DNA of 64,000 bases from contig NC_062227.1 in assembly GCF_902686445.1 (NCBI RefSeq), positions 23,242,777-23,306,776 of the forward strand, given 5' to 3'. This document shows positions 1 through 12,402 of the stretch, in pieces. The notes beneath the pieces were generated by a model. That model worked only from the letters and a program-made list of their open reading frames with translations. It was not told where the DNA came from and searched no databases. Positions within the stretch are counted from its first letter, which is position 1. Every line of letters starts with the position of its first letter. The translations under genes were made by a program, and so were the position numbers. This DNA comes from Sciurus carolinensis. Lineage: Eukaryota; Chordata; Mammalia; Rodentia; Sciuridae.

Positions 1-2235
1 TGCTTCAGGACTTGGAATACATCATTTTATTTCCTACTAGCCTGTAGCATTGCTGAGAAATGTGTTAGTCTCTGGGGATACCTTTAAACGTGACTTGTAA
101 TTTTCTCTTGCAGGGTTTTAGAATTTTTTCTTTGCTTTGTACTTTTGACAGTTTGACTATTACATGCTCTGGTGAAGATCTTTTTGAATCATTTCTCTTT
201 GGGGGTTTTGTAGGGTTTCTGTGCATAGATGTCTGGATTTTTGCCACGATTAAGGAAGTTTTCTACTAGTATTTCTTTGAATAGTTTTTCTGTGCCATTA
301 ACTTCATTCTCCTTGCCTTTAGGTATTCTGAGACTGTGGCTGTTTGTTTAATGGTGTCCTATTGGTCTTAAAAACTCTCTTTACTCTTCCACTTGGTCTA
401 GTACATTGTTGAGACTTTCAACTGCTTTTTGAGTTATTGAGCTTTTCATTTGCAAGATTCATTTGACTGTTTTTGAAAATCTCTCACTGAATTTCTCATT
501 CATGTTCTCCATTGTTTTCCTAATTTCATTTGACTATTTATGTGTATTCTCTTGGATCTTACTCAGGTTTTTGTAATCATTCTTTTAAATTCTTTATCAG
601 GTACTTTATCCATTTTGATTTCTTTGGGATCTTCTGCTAGAAAGTTATTATGTTCTATTAGAAACAGCAGTACCATCCCCACCCCACATTTCTAATGCTG
701 CTACACTGAGATTTGCCAGTGGATCAGCATCTTTATGAGATGGCCTTCTTAATAAGTGTTTTTAAAGATGGATTTTCATTTGTTATGCAATGTTGGCCTT
801 ATTTCCTGTTGGCTATGATTAATGACTTTGGGCATAGTACATACTGTGGTAGAGTCAGAGGAATTCACTGTCTCTGCAGGCCACACAAAAGTAGGGACTG
901 ATAATTCAGATGTGGTGCAAACAGCAATGGGTGGGGGGTGCTCACTGTGTGGCTATTCCTTCAATAGCAAGGTGGTACCTAAAAAGCCATGGGGATTTCC
1001 ACAGGCACTGTGAGTATCATTTCTGCTATTAGCAAGGGCCTCTGGCACTGGCAGTACCCATAGTGATGAGGGGCCTGCAGTACTTGTCCTCCAACCAGTC
1101 AGTAGTGAGGGTTCGGAGACTGCACAGGGAGAGGCAATAGTGAGACTGTAGCACCCCTGTGGTGCTCACACCCAGGCCTCACAGGAGTATGTGGTCTGTG
1201 GGTTGGTGGGAACACTGGAAAAGTATGCCCGGAGCAAGATGTGGCAGCAGGCAAGTTCTCCTTAGCCCTCTCTGGTCTTATACATGCAGATATGTAAAGA
1301 TGGCTGTGGCTAAGGCTTTTCTTCCATCCAGCCCCTCCAGCTATAGTGAATGTCCTGGGACAGAGCAACAGCTGGAGCCACAGAGTTACTCGACACCCCT
1401 CAGCATGCCTGAGCGGAGAGCACAGCAGAATCTCTGTGTTCCCTCCCTGCCTGTGAGTGATGGGGGTCTGAGTGCAGCACAGGAGAGGGGGTGGTGGGAA
1501 CCACACCGGCACCTGCTTTCAGGATGGGCACTGGTGGGAGTCCACATGCGACTGGTCTTAGAGGGCAGCACCCTGGTCTCCTGGTTCTTCAGGGCTCTGT
1601 GTTGTAACCTCTGTGTTGTAACCCTGTCCCTTACAGAGTAGGACACCCAGATGTCTTAGGTCATGTCACTCTGCTTTGCAAGGCAGTTCCCCTCTAAGCC
1701 AATATGGCATAACTTCTGTGGAATCCTAGAGATGGAAATATGAAGGGGTTTCCGACCCCCACAGTGGCCCAAACTCAGATAATAGCTCAGTTCTCATGAT
1801 GTCTTCCAGCAACAGCACATGGGTGTTTACTGGGAGATGATGTGAAATCCCTTGCAGGAGCAGGGCTACTGTGAGTTTTAGGTTACTTAATAGCCTGTAA
1901 GAACTGTGAATTTTTCCAGTAGTTAGGATTTCCAGCATTCATGCTAATAGTTTCCTGGGATCCTTTCTCTCTGTCACCCTTACCATCACAAAGGGGCAGC
2001 CCCCACACCAGGTATTGAGATGGGCTGGGAGATGCTGGGGATACATTTTCTCTTTCAATGCTATTGTCCCAGGTCTTTGAATCTTCCATGGTTCTACTCT
2101 CTGTCTTGCTCTTTTCTGGACTTCTTCCATAGTCCCTGAACACAATTTGCAGCTATGTACTTATTGCTTTGGTTCTTCTCAGAGGAGGTGGAAGTGAGTG
2201 CTGACCATCTCTAGTCTGCCATCTTGGATTGCTGA
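1..2235 (-). mobile_element. LINE-1 5' region: 5' UTR and decayed ORF1 fragment
   Basis: Read on the minus strand the element begins near 2235 with CCAAGATGGCAGACTAGAGA, the usual L1 5' start with a YY1-type motif. It continues through a GC-richer 5' UTR and reaches a decayed ORF1 at the window edge. The frame at 65-247 contains SSPEHVIVKLSKVQSKEKIL, which matches the ORF1 protein nucleic-acid-binding region. The rest of the ORF1 reading frame is broken by stops. Same orientation as PTPRM. It continues beyond position 1. Subfamily looks old (L1M-like), but I cannot assign it. Confidence 0.8.
2218..2227 (-). promoter_or_regulatory. YY1-type motif at the L1 5' end
   Basis: CCAAGATGGC on the minus strand, in the canonical place just inside an L1 5' end. 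In active L1s this YY1 site positions transcription initiation. Here the element is a fossil, so function is unlikely to be retained for L1 itself. Confidence 0.5.
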
Positions 2236-2949
2236 ATTCATTTTTCATGAGCACAGCTTTCTGGGATTACCCAGCTTGGCCTGAGCAAGCCCTATGAGAG
2301 GTCCTGACCTAGGTGTGGTCAATGTGGCAGAGGAGGGCCTTCTGCACTGTGTGTGTGCACTACACTGAGGGAATCAAGCCTGGGTGTGGCTTGTGAACCA
2401 AGGGAAGGGACATGAGGCTTACAGATGCCTCTATCTGCCAGTCCTGGGACAAGTTCTTAGCAACTGCAAGGTTCTTTTCTTGCTTCTGTAAGGGACAAAC
2501 TTTTACAACTTGTGAGATTCAGCACTATTCTTTCTTACCCATCATAATGGGCAAAACCAAGAAAATATACCTTTTATTTTGGGTTCTACCTAATTAACTA
2601 AAATTTTTACAATTTACATGCCTCTTAAATTTGTCACTAGAAGTTCTTTTTCTTCACCTATATTTTGTTCTCTATTTATTTCAAGACAAGGGCCACAGCT
2701 TATCCCTCTCTGTGTATTATACCAGCCTCTGGCATAGAACTTGACACATAATTGAGAACGAAATTCTGGCTGCATATAGACATGATAGCAAACCACGGAT
2801 GTAGCAACAATGAGTTCAACTCAAACATTCAAGGGTTGACAGTGGGGATTCTAAGATACCATCTCAGTTTTCCAGGAGCTTACAAACTAGAGGTGAAGAT
2901 AAAGCAGATCATTTCAATATACCCAACGTGTCACAACATCAAAAGTCAT

Positions 2950-3625
2950 TAATAGTAAAACCACCAGAAAGGTTAAAATAAAACAACAGTGACACAAGCG
3001 TTAGCGAGGATGTGTAGAAATTAGAACCCACATATGCTGCTGGTGGGAAAGTGAAATAATGCAGCTACCTTAGAAAACAGGCTGGCAGTTCCTGGAAGGT
3101 TTAACAGAGTTACCATTTGACCTAGGAATTCCACTACAAAGAACACACCAAGAGAACTGAAGGCATATGTGTGCACAGAAACTTGAAAACAAATAATAGT
3201 ACATTACTCATAATAACCCAAAGGGTAGACAACACAAGTGTCCATCAACAGACAATAGATAAAGATAGTTTAGCCACACCATGGAAGTTTATTTGGAATA
3301 CTAATACCTGCTCCAACATGGATGAATTTGAAATCATGGTGAGTGAAAAAAATCAGACACAAAGGATGATGTATGATTCCATTTATGTGAAATGTCTAAA
3401 ATAGGAAATTTTATAAGGATTGAAAGTAGATTGATGGTTGCCAGGGACTGGAAGTGGGGGGATGGGGAGTGACTGCTAACATGTGGGGTTTCTTTTGGCG
3501 GTGATGAAAATGTTATAAATTTAGACTGTACATAGTTCTGTGAATATACTGAAAACCACTGAACTGTATGCTTTAAAAGTGCAAATTTTATGGTATCTCA
3601 ATAAAGCTGTTATATAAGGAAATCA
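2950..3625 (+). mobile_element. LINE-1 (L1M-type) ORF2 end and 3' UTR
   Basis: The sequence has the typical late ORF2 order: a GAGGATGTGTAGAAATTAGA segment, TGCTGGTGGGAAAGTG, a region matching CATCAACAGAC/ATGGATGAA, TATGATTCCATTTATGTGAA, then the 3' UTR with TGGTTGCCAGGGACTGG and CTCAATAAAGCTGTTATA at the end. The reading frame is interrupted by many stops. Confidence 0.85.
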
Positions 3626-3934
3626 CCAGCAGAACAAAACTGTTTGTTCCATGCTGTGAATCCTACCTCTTCTGTCAATCAAGGATCCAGTGGTTCTTGA
3701 CTGCATTTGCTTTTTGAGGAGTCAGGGGTCTGAGTGCTCCACACTGACTGGGATTTGAGGGTCCTGTTGACTAGCAATCTAAGGTCACCTTCTAGCTCTG
3801 TCAATCTAGAATTCTATGAATTTAGAACTTGATTTGCCTTTAGAGCAAGTCTGATGACATGAGATAGATCAAAGTACTTTCTCTAACCTTGTAAATAACA
3901 AGTATCTAACAACTATCCTATCATCTCTCTCTTT

Positions 3935-4139
3935 CCGGGGGTGGGTACCAGGAATCGAACTCAGGGGCATTCGACCATTGAACCACATCCCCAGTCCTAT
4001 TTTGCATTTTACTTAGAAACAGGGTGTCACTGAGTTGCTTAGCACCTTACTGTTGTTGAGACTGATTTTGAACTCATGATCCTCCTGCCTCAGCCTCCTG
4101 AGCCTCTGGGATTATAGGCGTATGTCAATGTGCCCAGCC
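3935..4139 (-). repeat. Composite B1-ID SINE (B1-dID type)
   Basis: On the minus strand a B1-like half (TGGGATTA core near the high end, GGCTGAGGCAGGAGGATCAT) is followed by an ID-like half containing GGTTCAATGGTCGA-type B-box remnants. On the plus strand it reads as CCACATCCCCAG then CAGCCTCCTGAG. Pol III-derived non-autonomous retrotransposon. Confidence 0.85.
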
Positions 4140-4225
4140 TGTCATCTCTTTTAACCAGTCCTCTCTTTATATATAAAAGGGCAGGTATGCAGATACAGAA
4201 ATTTTCTTTGGAAAAACCTCAAACT

Positions 4226-4323
4226 GGGCTGGGGATATAGTTCAGTTGGTAGAGTGCTTGCCTTGCACAAGGCCCTGGGTTCAATCCCCAGCACCGCAAA
4301 AAAAAAAAAAAAAAAAAAAAAAA
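4226..4323 (+). repeat. ID SINE with long A tail
   Basis: GGGCTGGGGATATAGTTCAG start, A-box-like TAGTTCAGTTGGTAGAGTG, B-box-like GGTTCAATCCC, then an A tail of about 26 bases. The well-preserved head and long pure tail suggest a relatively young copy. Confidence 0.9.
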
Positions 4324-5808
4324 TTCAAACTGGAAAACCTATTACTTGTCCTAGGTGAAGTGATATTTTTGATTCACATTCCAGTATTTATTATTTCAGG
4401 ACTGGATACTTTAATTTTCAGAGTATTTAAAAGAAATACTTTGAATTTCAAAATACTAAAAGGCATGTTTTCAGGTAATCAGCCTGAAAAACTGGCCACA
4501 AATTGGTTCAATCATTTCTCCTGTTTTTGTGACTTACAAGGACAATTTATTTTTCATGGAAATCTAAGAAATTCCATCCCTCACTGTATAAAAGTGACTT
4601 AGCTCATCCAATTAATTGAACCATCTTTTTAGCATAGTCAAATGCAGTTCAGGGGCACTGGGTGCTGTTCTCAGGCAGCACAAGGTAGAAGCTCAGAAGG
4701 GATTTTCAGCTTCACTGCTGCCTGGAAGTCTCGGAAGTTGCCCTGTCTTAGTCTTGACTGTAATTTTCAAAATGAATTCCTGCTCTCCCATTCTATCCCT
4801 CCTAAGCAAGCTGCCCATCCCTGTAGATTTTGTGATGACTGGTTTCTGAATCAGAAAAATAAGGGGAAGTAGAAGAAAGACCATAAATTGCTATGTCCCC
4901 TCCTCCAAGCACCTGGGTAAATGCCTGAAATCTTCCTACATCGGAAACTGATTACACTTGATCACCAGGTACAGGCTTGTCTTCTACAGTTTCCTCTGTC
5001 AGCTCGCTTGCTTTTGAATGGTATAATTAAGCCACATGAGCTATCCCTGTGCTTCAGGGAAAAAAGAACATTTCTGCCTTGGTCCCGAGTTCTCCTAATT
5101 TGGGCGATGTTAGTTGGCTACAGGCACAGAGAAGCGCTCAGCCCAGTTTTCCTCAGGGTGCTGTACAGGACTGTCACCAGGGTGCCTCACTACTGGGCTC
5201 CATAACCTCTGACAATGACCTTGCTCTGGACCCTGCTTCTGGTCCCTGTGAAGAGGGAGAATGTGAAATCTGAAATGGAGCCACAAGCTGAGGTTGTTCT
5301 TTAGAAGTCCCAGCTGGCCCAGTGGGGAGTCCCGAGGCCAAAGCTCCAGCAGGCAGCTCTGGGGCCTCCCGCCAAGGGCTGGAGTTCTGCCTTTGTCAGC
5401 GCACGCTGTGTCTGGGGAGCTCTGGAGCAGCAGTCAGTCTGGGCACTTCAAACACCCCACATCTGCCTAAGAAGATTCAAAGAGAATAGCCCACGCAGCT
5501 CACCTGGGGGCAAAGCTTTCCTTCCCAATGTATCTACTTTTTGAAACTAAGACAAGTTTCACAGTGTCTGCAGGATCATGTACCCACAGATCCTTGAGGA
5601 TCTTCCTGACTGATGCCCTGTCAGAAACGTGAAGCAGGCACCAATATGCTAATAACCGTGGGTGGGATCATTGGGTTCAATGTTCCCAGCAGGTCACATA
5701 GGTGACCAGCCACTCAGTGCCTGGGAGGACAGTAAATTCTCTGCCCCTCAACAGATGGCTGCACAATTGTGACAACAATGATGAAACAGGTCCTGACTTT
5801 CATATGCA

Positions 5809-6000
5809 TCTTTTTATTTAATTTTAATTTTATTTTATTTGAACTCAGGGGCACTCAACCACTGAGCCACATCCCCAGCCCTATTTTGTATTTTATTCAG
5901 AGGCAGGGTTGCTTTTGATGAGGTTGGCTTTCAACTTTCGATCTTCCTGCCTCAGCCTCCCGAGCTGCTGGGATTACAGTGTGTGTCGTGGTTCCTGGCT
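5809..6000 (-). repeat. Composite B1-ID SINE
   Basis: Plus-strand reading shows CTGAGCCACATCCCCAGCCC followed by CTCAGCCTCCCGAGCTGCTG and TGGGATTACAG, the reverse complement of an ID half plus a B1 half. Terminal T-rich tract at the low end is the A tail. Confidence 0.85.
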
Positions 6001-6349
6001 CATCTGCATCTTTTAAAAAATTTCTTTGACAAAGCCTCAATTGAAATCTATGCCCCAGTTCCCTGTTCAGCTCAATTACAGCCCCAGCAGAGGCGAGGCA
6101 GCTCAGGCCAGACTGGGATCTGGCTGCAGAGAAGGACCAACCAGGCATTCAGTAAATACTTACTAGACATCTCCTGGGAGTCAGGTGCTCTGTTGGTATT
6201 GAGGGTGGGATGCAGGCTGAGTCCCTCAGCTCCTCCCCACAGGACTTTCACCTCGATTGGTCTAGGACATGGCCTAAGCAGTGGTTTTGAAAGCTCCCTT
6301 AGAGGGTCCTCCATGTACAACCTAGGCTGAGGCAGTTCTAGATTACTAA

Positions 6350-6480
6350 ATTCCTAACCTAGGCTGCCCATTAGAATGCAATTACTCTGATCATTCTACA
6401 ATGTACACATGTATTAAAATATCACTGCTAATCTCATGAGTGTGTACATTAATCGTCAATTAAAAACAAAGCTAAAAAAC
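6350..6480 (+). mobile_element. LINE-1 3' tail fragment
   Basis: CATTCTACAATGTACACATG, then AAAATATCAC and GTCAATTAAAAACAAA match the terminal L1M 3' UTR pattern. Short and diverged; the same motif series recurs at 10505-10840. Confidence 0.55.
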
Positions 6481-6746
6481 CAAAATGAAACAAATGTTCC
6501 ACTGCTGAAGTCAGGCCCCAGAATTTTTTTACAGCTCCCAGATCACATCAATAAGTAGCCAGGTTTGAGACAGACACTGTTCTCTTCATCTTACAAAGGA
6601 CATGGGGTAGCACAGGGCTTTCTCAGTAGACCTTGTCTGATACACATCTTCTACACATCTGGATTGGGTTCTTCTCTGTTCCTTGGTCCTGTACCTTAAT
6701 CTGCTCCCTCCTTTCTTGGCATGAGAGGAAATGCTGGTTTATGACC

Positions 6747-7184
6747 TGTTATGGTTTAGATGTGGTGTCCCCAGAAGTTCACATGTGAGACAATGCAAGG
6801 TTTGGAGGAGAAATAATTGATTTACAGTCTTAATCTAATCAGTGAATTAATCACTGATGGGATTAACTGAGAGGTAACTGGAGGCAGGGAGGATGTGGTT
6901 GGAGGAAGTGACTCACTGGGGGCATGGCAGTGGGGTAAATATTTGTATCTGGCAAGCAGAATATCTCTCTCTCTTTCTCTGCTTTCTGATCATGATGTCA
7001 GCTGCTTCCCTCTGCCACACTCTCCCACCATGATGTTCTGCCTCACCTCGAACCCCAAGGAATGGAGCCAGCCTTCTATGGACTAAAACCTCTGAAACCA
7101 TGAGCCCTCTAAGTTTTTCTCCTTTTTAAAAGTTGTTCTGGGTCAGATCTTTTAGTCACAGCAGTGAAAAAGCTGACTAAAACA
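6747..7184 (+). mobile_element. Solo LTR, ERVL-MaLR type, with intact 5-bp target duplication
   Basis: Begins TGTTATGGTTTAGATGTGGT and ends CAGTGAAAAAGCTGACTAAA followed by ACA, so it has TG...CA termini. The 5 bases on each side (6742-6746 and 7185-7189) are both tgacc, a perfect target-site duplication. No internal retroviral region is present, consistent with LTR-LTR recombination. Contains the typical internal CACCATGATGTTCTGCCTCA and a C-rich stretch before the 3' end. Family named from overall resemblance; exact subfamily not assigned. Confidence 0.8.
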
Positions 7185-7707
7185 TGACCTTTACTGATTT
7201 CTCCTGGCAACTTGGTGCTCTTGCCAGGCAACCAGCAATAAACCAACCTACCAAGGATTTATGACCATTGATTTCAGTTGGGTCCCTTTCCTTTAAGATC
7301 CCCATACATTTTGTGATTTTGGCTACAGTCTACTTGGGATTTTCATCTAATGGTCTTGTATAAGTTACCGATATTTTCTACTCTTCTTTTCTACCCATGA
7401 TGAATACTATGAGCCATGTCCAAGTTTACCTTCTAAGCAGAAAGACAGTTCTATGAGGATAATCCTTGTGGAAGAGTCAAAGTCAGTGGGCCTGGAGCTG
7501 GGAACCAGGGTTCAGATCTGAATTTGACTTGCATTAGTTGTAGAATTCTGTACCAGTTTACTTATGGGTAGAGGGTGAGGGCTCAAGAGCAAGTACTTCC
7601 CTGTTCCCTCTGTGAAGATGACTGAGGACAAGAAGAGAACAAAGGACCATGTTTTGTAAGCAGAAAGCCTTGTAAATATCTAGAATCAGTGTTGTTTTCT
7701 AAGTGTT

Positions 7708-7775
7708 GCTTTTTAAAAACCCAGCTTTATTGAGATGTAATTCACACAGCTTAAGATGACCCTTTAAAAGGCTAC
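7708..7775 (-). mobile_element. L1M 3' fragment (short)
   Basis: CAGCTTTATTGAGATGTAAT followed by TCACACA on the plus strand is the widespread antisense L1M 3'-end motif. Same motif family appears at 8128-8300 and 28255-28385. Confidence 0.5.
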
Positions 7776-8127
7776 TTATTATAAATCAAATTCAGGGAGG
7801 CCATTGTTTTGGACTATGTTCCTGCACCAGATCCAGCAGACCAGACCAAACCAGAATGGAGTCACTCGTGTTAAGTACCATATAATTAAACTGAACTTTG
7901 AAATGGTTCAGTTTAAAAATACAGGAACAAAATGTAAACATCCAGAAGATTCACAGCAACCAATCAGACAGGATCTCATTTACTAGCACTGACATTTAAG
8001 GAAGTTTCTTTGGCTTTAGCCATGTAAGGAAAGTAACTTTGAACTGATATATTATCAGATTCCAGGATCAATAGAAGTGCCAATTAGATCTATAAATTAA
8101 TCGTATTTTGACACAATTCAATTGTTT

Positions 8128-8300
8128 TCAGTATACTTATTGAGATGTAATGCTCTAAACAATCTAAGTTTAGGGCATTTTCAGAACCCCAAAAGAAACA
8201 CCATGGCTATTAGCAATCACTTCATTCCTCTCTCCTCCAGGTCCTGGTCAGTAGTACTCTACTTGGTCTCTATGGATTTTCCTATTCTGAATGTTTAATA
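8128..8300 (-). mobile_element. L1M 3' fragment
   Basis: TTATTGAGATGTAATGC, CCAAAAGAAACACCATGGC and TATGGATTTTCCTATTCTGA follow the order of the antisense L1M 3' consensus. Confidence 0.55.
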
Positions 8301-8840
8301 TCCAAGGAATCACACAGTGCTATTATCCCTATTTTACAGATGAGAAAAACTGAGGTTCAAGAGGTCTTGTGTTTTTGTATCCCCACTGAGATAGAAGCTC
8401 CATGAGGGACAGACCAGGTCTTCTACTTCTTTTGCATCCACTCAGCAAAATACTGAGCACAGAATAGAAGCTGAGAAACACATGTGGAATGGAATGGAGC
8501 TGAGATAAGACACTGGCTGATTATGCCTGTGACAGCAGGTATGATTCTACTATGTTAGCAGAGAGACGAGAGTTGTCTTTAATGGGAAATGGTCTTTGTT
8601 GAGAAAACAATGCAATAAGTGGGCTTTGAGTGAAGCAAAGATGCCCAAGTGCATGTTTGCTCAGCAGAAATGTGGTTTGCTCTGGAGAAGGAAGACTGGG
8701 GAAGACAAGGAGTAGGAGTGGTAATGGGGGATGTTGGAACCAGAAATGGAGGAGCAAAAGGGAGCAACATGGAAAAGGCAGAGGGAAGGTGTGGTTGAAG
8801 GCTGAAAGAATCACTCTGCAAGAGGGCAGCAGATGTTAGG

Positions 8841-8863
8841 GATGATGATGATGATGATGATGA
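8841..8863. repeat. (GAT)n microsatellite
   Basis: Seven uninterrupted GAT units in the last PTPRM intron. Confidence 0.9.
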
Positions 8864-10504
8864 CCTATTTCAAGTGTGCCCTCGTTTTAGGCTGTACCCT
8901 ACATTAACAAGTGTTCTGAGCCAGTGGCGGCCATGTTATCTGGTGGATGCAGAGGAAGGCAAGACTCTCAGGTGTGGGTTTCCACACAATAGTCTCAGGA
9001 GTCAATGATGACCACGAGACTGAGTCCCTAGGCCACTAGTGAAAACACGAAAGAGGATCCTAGACTTCTATCCTGGGGGTTTGGTCCAACCTTATGTGGA
9101 TTTTAAGAATCAGGAGGCCCCAGCTGATACGTAGCTCAAAATCAGGTGAATATATACGCTGTGTATTTGATGAGGCAGCTTTGCTGAATCTGCAAAGGGC
9201 ATCTGGGAGAACAATGAAGCCACTTGTTCACTTCTGGCTCAGGCACTAAGGTAGCAGAAGGGAGACTTCCAAAGTCCCCCACCTACCCTAGGGGACACTA
9301 TTCTTCTTTAGGCAAGATTTTTTCCCCAGATGCTGTGTGTCTCTTGAGAAAGAGCCCTGGGAACCACAAAAGTCAAGTGAGGATGACAAAGTGAGAAGGG
9401 AACTGTTAGAGGCAAGCAGCCATTTTCCTGCAGCTGTGAGAGCCTCAAAGCAGCGCAGGCAGGGGACACCATCTAAACTGAACTAGGCCATGCTGTCCTT
9501 GCCTACCCTCTAGGGACTCGGGACTTTGATGGGGACTCAAGGCTGGTTGAAGAGATGGATAAGTTAGAAGCTGGGTTGAAAAGGGGTCAGAAACAAATGC
9601 AGCTGCCCTGGCTGAATAAAAAAAAAAAAAAAAAAAAATAGTAGAGTTCAAAATTATTTTGCCTCCTGGAAATCTACTGGATTTTCTCTAGAGCTCCCCA
9701 AAACTAAAAATTAAAAGAAATCAACCTTTAGGGCCTTCTGGATCTCCCTCAGGAGTGCCAGGCCTCAAAACTAATGAATGAATTTTCAAAGTCAAGAGCA
9801 ATTTAGAAAATTCAGAGCTGCAAAGGGTGGTAGAGAGACCTGCAGATCTCTCGCCCTTCCTCCCAACCAGCAGGAAGGCTGCAGTCCCGCATGGCCATGT
9901 TTTGAATGGAAAGGGCCCTGGTGGGGCTCAGCCTCTGAATGAGGAGGCCCAGCAGGGCACAGGCCAGGTTCCCCACTCCACCCTGCCCTGCCTCCCTGGT
10001 TAGACACTTCAGAAGTGTGCCCAGGCCTGTCTGGAACACACCAGGCATTCTCCAAAGATGCTGCTCACAAGATTCAGTGCTCTGCTCTTTCCAGTTTTTC
10101 CAACAGTTGGCACTCAAGTCTCAGATGGCCTCTTATACCCAGTGAAATCATACCTGATTTTATCACCCTGACCTAAATTAGTTAATTCCTTCAGTCAACA
10201 TACTCATGTATGAATATCAAGCTAAACAGAAATTGTACTCTGAGATAGACACAAGCAAACAAATGACAAGGGCTCCTACTCAATTCTGGAAGCTTCAAAC
10301 ACACTAAAAAGAGCACTGTGACATTTTCCTCTGATTACCAGATATTATCTGTTACCCTGCTAACAATCACTGTGACAGGTTTAGCAGACAGTTTTCTCAG
10401 GAAATTGTACAACGCTCCTACATTTCTCAGTCATTGACATTGTCCTAAAACTGGTACTGACCCTGGAAGGTCTGTGATTCCAGGGATCCCATTTTCTCCA
10501 TTAA

Positions 10505-10840
10505 AAATACCCATAACTGTACAGGGTGTCGTTGGATAGGAGGATGAACATTCTAGTGTTCTACAGCTCAGTTAGGGTAATTATTGTTGACAGAGATTAA
10601 TTGTATATTTCAAAATAGCCAGTAGAGAGAATATAGAGCATCCCCAATACAAGGAAATGATGCACATCTGAGGTGACAGATAAGCCAATTACCCTGATCT
10701 GATTATTGTACCTTTTATACATGTATTAAAATGTCACATCCTATCCCATGTACATACAATTACTATGTGTCAAAGAAAAATAAAAACACAGTGTTCAAAA
10801 AAGAAATTACTCTTTTATCTTGAAAAAAAAAAAAAAAAAG
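10505..10840 (+). mobile_element. LINE-1 (L1M/L1MA-like) 3' UTR with poly(A)
   Basis: Runs through GGTAATTATTGTTGACAGAG, GAAATGATGCACATCTGAGG, TTACCCTGATCTGATTATTG and CATGTACATACAATTACTAT to an A tract at 10823-10839. This order matches L1 3' UTRs. It is 5'-truncated; no ORF2 is present. Confidence 0.75.
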
Positions 10841-12199
10841 AAATCACCCATACTATAGAAACTCCCAAGTTATAGAATAATGGCCTGTGACCACAAGCTC
10901 CCTTCTGGTTCAATCACATGTGTTTCCATTCATTCCATGAAGAATTGCCCCAGTCCTACAGTCTGTGCCACTGGTTTGGAAAAAGCCCAATCATTTCTGA
11001 CCATAAAAATTCCTGAGTGATGAAAGCTGCAGTCAGAGCTATTAGAGGAAAGGTCTAGAGGGGTCTACTTCTAACCATCTGCTTAATTGAGGTTGCAGTG
11101 AGACACACATTTTTTTAATCAAGGACAGTTTGCCCAAGCACCAACCAAAGTCTGGAAGCTGCACATCTGTCCTTGAGACGGTGAGGTTAAGGATAAGGTG
11201 AGGTCACTTAGAGCATTTTAATCCTACTTTCTGCTAGTCTTCTTATTTGCTCTAAACTTAGGTCACCACTGACCACAGGGCTCTCTTCTCTCAACTGCCA
11301 TCAGTCCAGAAGATTGGGAAATTCATGGTGGTAGACATCTACACCATCTATGTGAAGTGCCAGGGAGGAAGGTAGTTATTGGCGGGTTCTAGTAAAGTCT
11401 ACTCATAGAATGCAACAGTTGGCCTTTCGGCCACCCACACAAAATCTGTTCCTATGTGAAGGGTGCTGAGATCTATGCCCAGCATATATGAAGCATCAGG
11501 AAAATGCTCACAGCAGGCATCCTCATCTTCCTCCACTTATGTATAACTGGCTTCCACAGGCTGATAAGGTATCATACCCAGTAGACACAAACAGTATCAA
11601 TAACCACCTCTGTCCTCTTTGCAATTTCTGCAACACTTTTACATATATCTTCAAATTGGATCACCTTAATATGCTACTACTATCCCTAGTTTAAAATTTT
11701 AAATCCAAGGAAGTTAAGTGAATTGTTCAAGGACAACTAAACTTGTAAAGAAAATATATCTAAGGTCACTGAACTTGAATCTGAGTTTCCACAGGTTTCC
11801 AATAGGGCAGAGAAGAGTGGGCAGCAGTTTTGAGAACAATTCTTTTTGCCACAGAACCTTCATTTGGTTACTGCTGATGGTTTTGAGAGCATGCAAATGG
11901 TCAAATACATTCTGCTGAATTCCCCAGTCAGCACTATGCTTCTTGGAAATGGAATAACTTACCAAGCACAAGGCACATATCTGGGGACAGCAGATGCCCC
12001 TAGAGAGTGTCTTTATCTGAGTAGGAACCTCGAGAAAACTTATGTTCTAGGAGTTGTTTTGGTCACTATCAGAACGTATGCTGGGCACAGTGACTTTTCA
12101 AGTTGCAGATTGGGACCTTGGCTACTTAATCATCTTCAGCTTGAAGCTCAACTTTCTCTTTAGTCCTTTTATTTGTTCATTTATTTATTTGTTCATTTA

Positions 12200-12402
12200 T
12201 ATTTTGGTAGCAGGGATTGAATCCAGTATTGCTTAGCCACTGAACCACATCCCCAGTCATTTTTATTTTTTAATTTTGAGAAGGTCTTACTAAGTTGTAT
12301 AGGGTCTCACTAAATGACTGAGGCTGGCTTTGAATCTGTGGTCCTCCTGCCTCAGGCTTCCAAGCCACTGGGATTATGGGTATGCACCACTGTTTCTGGG
12401 GT
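12200..12402 (-). repeat. Composite B1-ID SINE
   Basis: Plus strand reads CAGGGATTGAATCCAGTATT, CACTGAACCACATCCCCAGT, then CCTCCTGCCTCAGGCTTCCA and CACTGGGATTATGGGTATGC. Reverse complement of ID then B1 halves. Confidence 0.85.

Noticed and set aside
1099..1646. Open frames of 137 and 160 codons on both strands
   Set aside because: They lie in the GC-richer 5' UTR of the L1 element and have no protein-family signal.
4226..4300. tRNA gene
   Set aside because: Has A- and B-box-like motifs of tRNA-Ala but is an ID SINE with an A tail; it cannot fold as a complete tRNA with a proper 3' end.
4246..4602. 118-codon plus-strand frame
   Set aside because: It starts inside an ID SINE and reads through its A tail as poly-lysine.
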